Below are positions 5,851 through 5,885 of a DNA stretch of 5,885 nt, piece by piece. Within the stretch, counting starts at the first letter, position 1. Every line of letters begins with the position of its first letter. The notes beneath the pieces were generated by a model that was given only the letters and a program-made list of their open reading frames with translations, was not told the origin of the DNA and made no database searches. The translations under genes were made by a program, and so were the position numbers. The stretch is from an uncultured Acidimicrobium sp. Lineage in GTDB: Bacteria > Actinomycetota > Acidimicrobiia > Acidimicrobiales > Ilumatobacteraceae. The DNA is taken from contig CAINTF010000095.1 in assembly GCA_903853285.1 (NCBI GenBank), positions 1 to 5,885 of the forward strand, given 5' to 3'.

Positions 5851-5885
5851 GAGCAGTGCGGCCACTTAGCGTGGTGCGAGCGGCA
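5791..5885. other. GC-rich low-complexity right end, probable assembly artefact or foreign junction
   Basis: The last 95 bases are about 78% G+C by hand count, against about 53% in the 60 bases just before. They are built from recurring GCG, GTGCG and GCGAGCGG words; the 8-mer GCGAGCGG occurs at 5808-5815 and 5876-5883. A short inverted repeat, CTCACC (5827-5832) with GGTGAG (5846-5851), is also present. No reading frame here continues the dehydrogenase family. It could be a low-quality or chimeric contig end, or a genuine insertion or rearrangement; I favour the first. Confidence 0.6.

Noticed and set aside
5827..5851. CTCACC/GGTGAG inverted repeat with a 13-base loop as a possible terminator
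   Set aside because: The stem is only 6 pairs, no T-run follows, and it lies in probable artefact sequence.

Overview
This is a densely packed bacterial window of about 5.9 kb carrying seven genes and almost no non-coding DNA. It looks actinobacterial. The MenB protein and the group II truncated haemoglobin follow the mycobacterial versions I can recall almost motif for motif, the sulfotransferase is of the Stf0 type best known from mycobacteria, and the first crotonase belongs to a type common in actinobacteria. Base composition is only moderate (near 50% GC by eye), unlike mycobacteria or streptomycetes. My best inference is an uncultured, probably aquatic actinobacterium such as a member of Acidimicrobiia, but this rests on composition and remembered homologues, not on a search.

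Layout: (1) Plus strand, 1-1106: the 3' part of an enoyl-CoA hydratase/isomerase-family gene, followed after 3 bases by glbO (truncated haemoglobin). (2) Minus strand, 3656-1099: a tight three-gene run read right to left, Stf0-type sulfotransferase, menB, then a TrmH/SpoU-family RNA methyltransferase, with gaps of 9 and 11 bases, so probably one operon. Its last gene overlaps the end of glbO tail to tail by 8 bases. (3) 3657-3763: the only real intergenic gap, lying between divergent genes and presumably holding both promoters. (4) Plus strand, 3764 to the end: a PuuC-like NAD(P)-dependent aldehyde dehydrogenase whose stop overlaps the start region of a 3-hydroxyisobutyrate-dehydrogenase-like oxidoreductase, so probably another operon.

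Function: menB is the ring-closing step of menaquinone synthesis, hence of the respiratory quinone pool. glbO proteins bind oxygen and other haem ligands and are linked to respiration and redox stress. The crotonase suggests acyl-CoA oxidation. The aldehyde dehydrogenase plus beta-hydroxyacid dehydrogenase pair suggests a catabolic route through an aldehyde, with unknown substrate. The sulfotransferase beside menB is the most suggestive pairing, but its acceptor cannot be read from sequence.

The oddest thing is the right end. The dehydrogenase is collinear with its family up to its catalytic lysine codon (ending at 5790), and then the sequence switches abruptly to about 78% GC, low-complexity DNA with no family similarity. 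I read this as most likely an assembly or read-end artefact. I found no CRISPR array, tRNA, rRNA, insertion sequence or convincing new defence or mobile system; apart from the right end this is an ordinary core-metabolism region.
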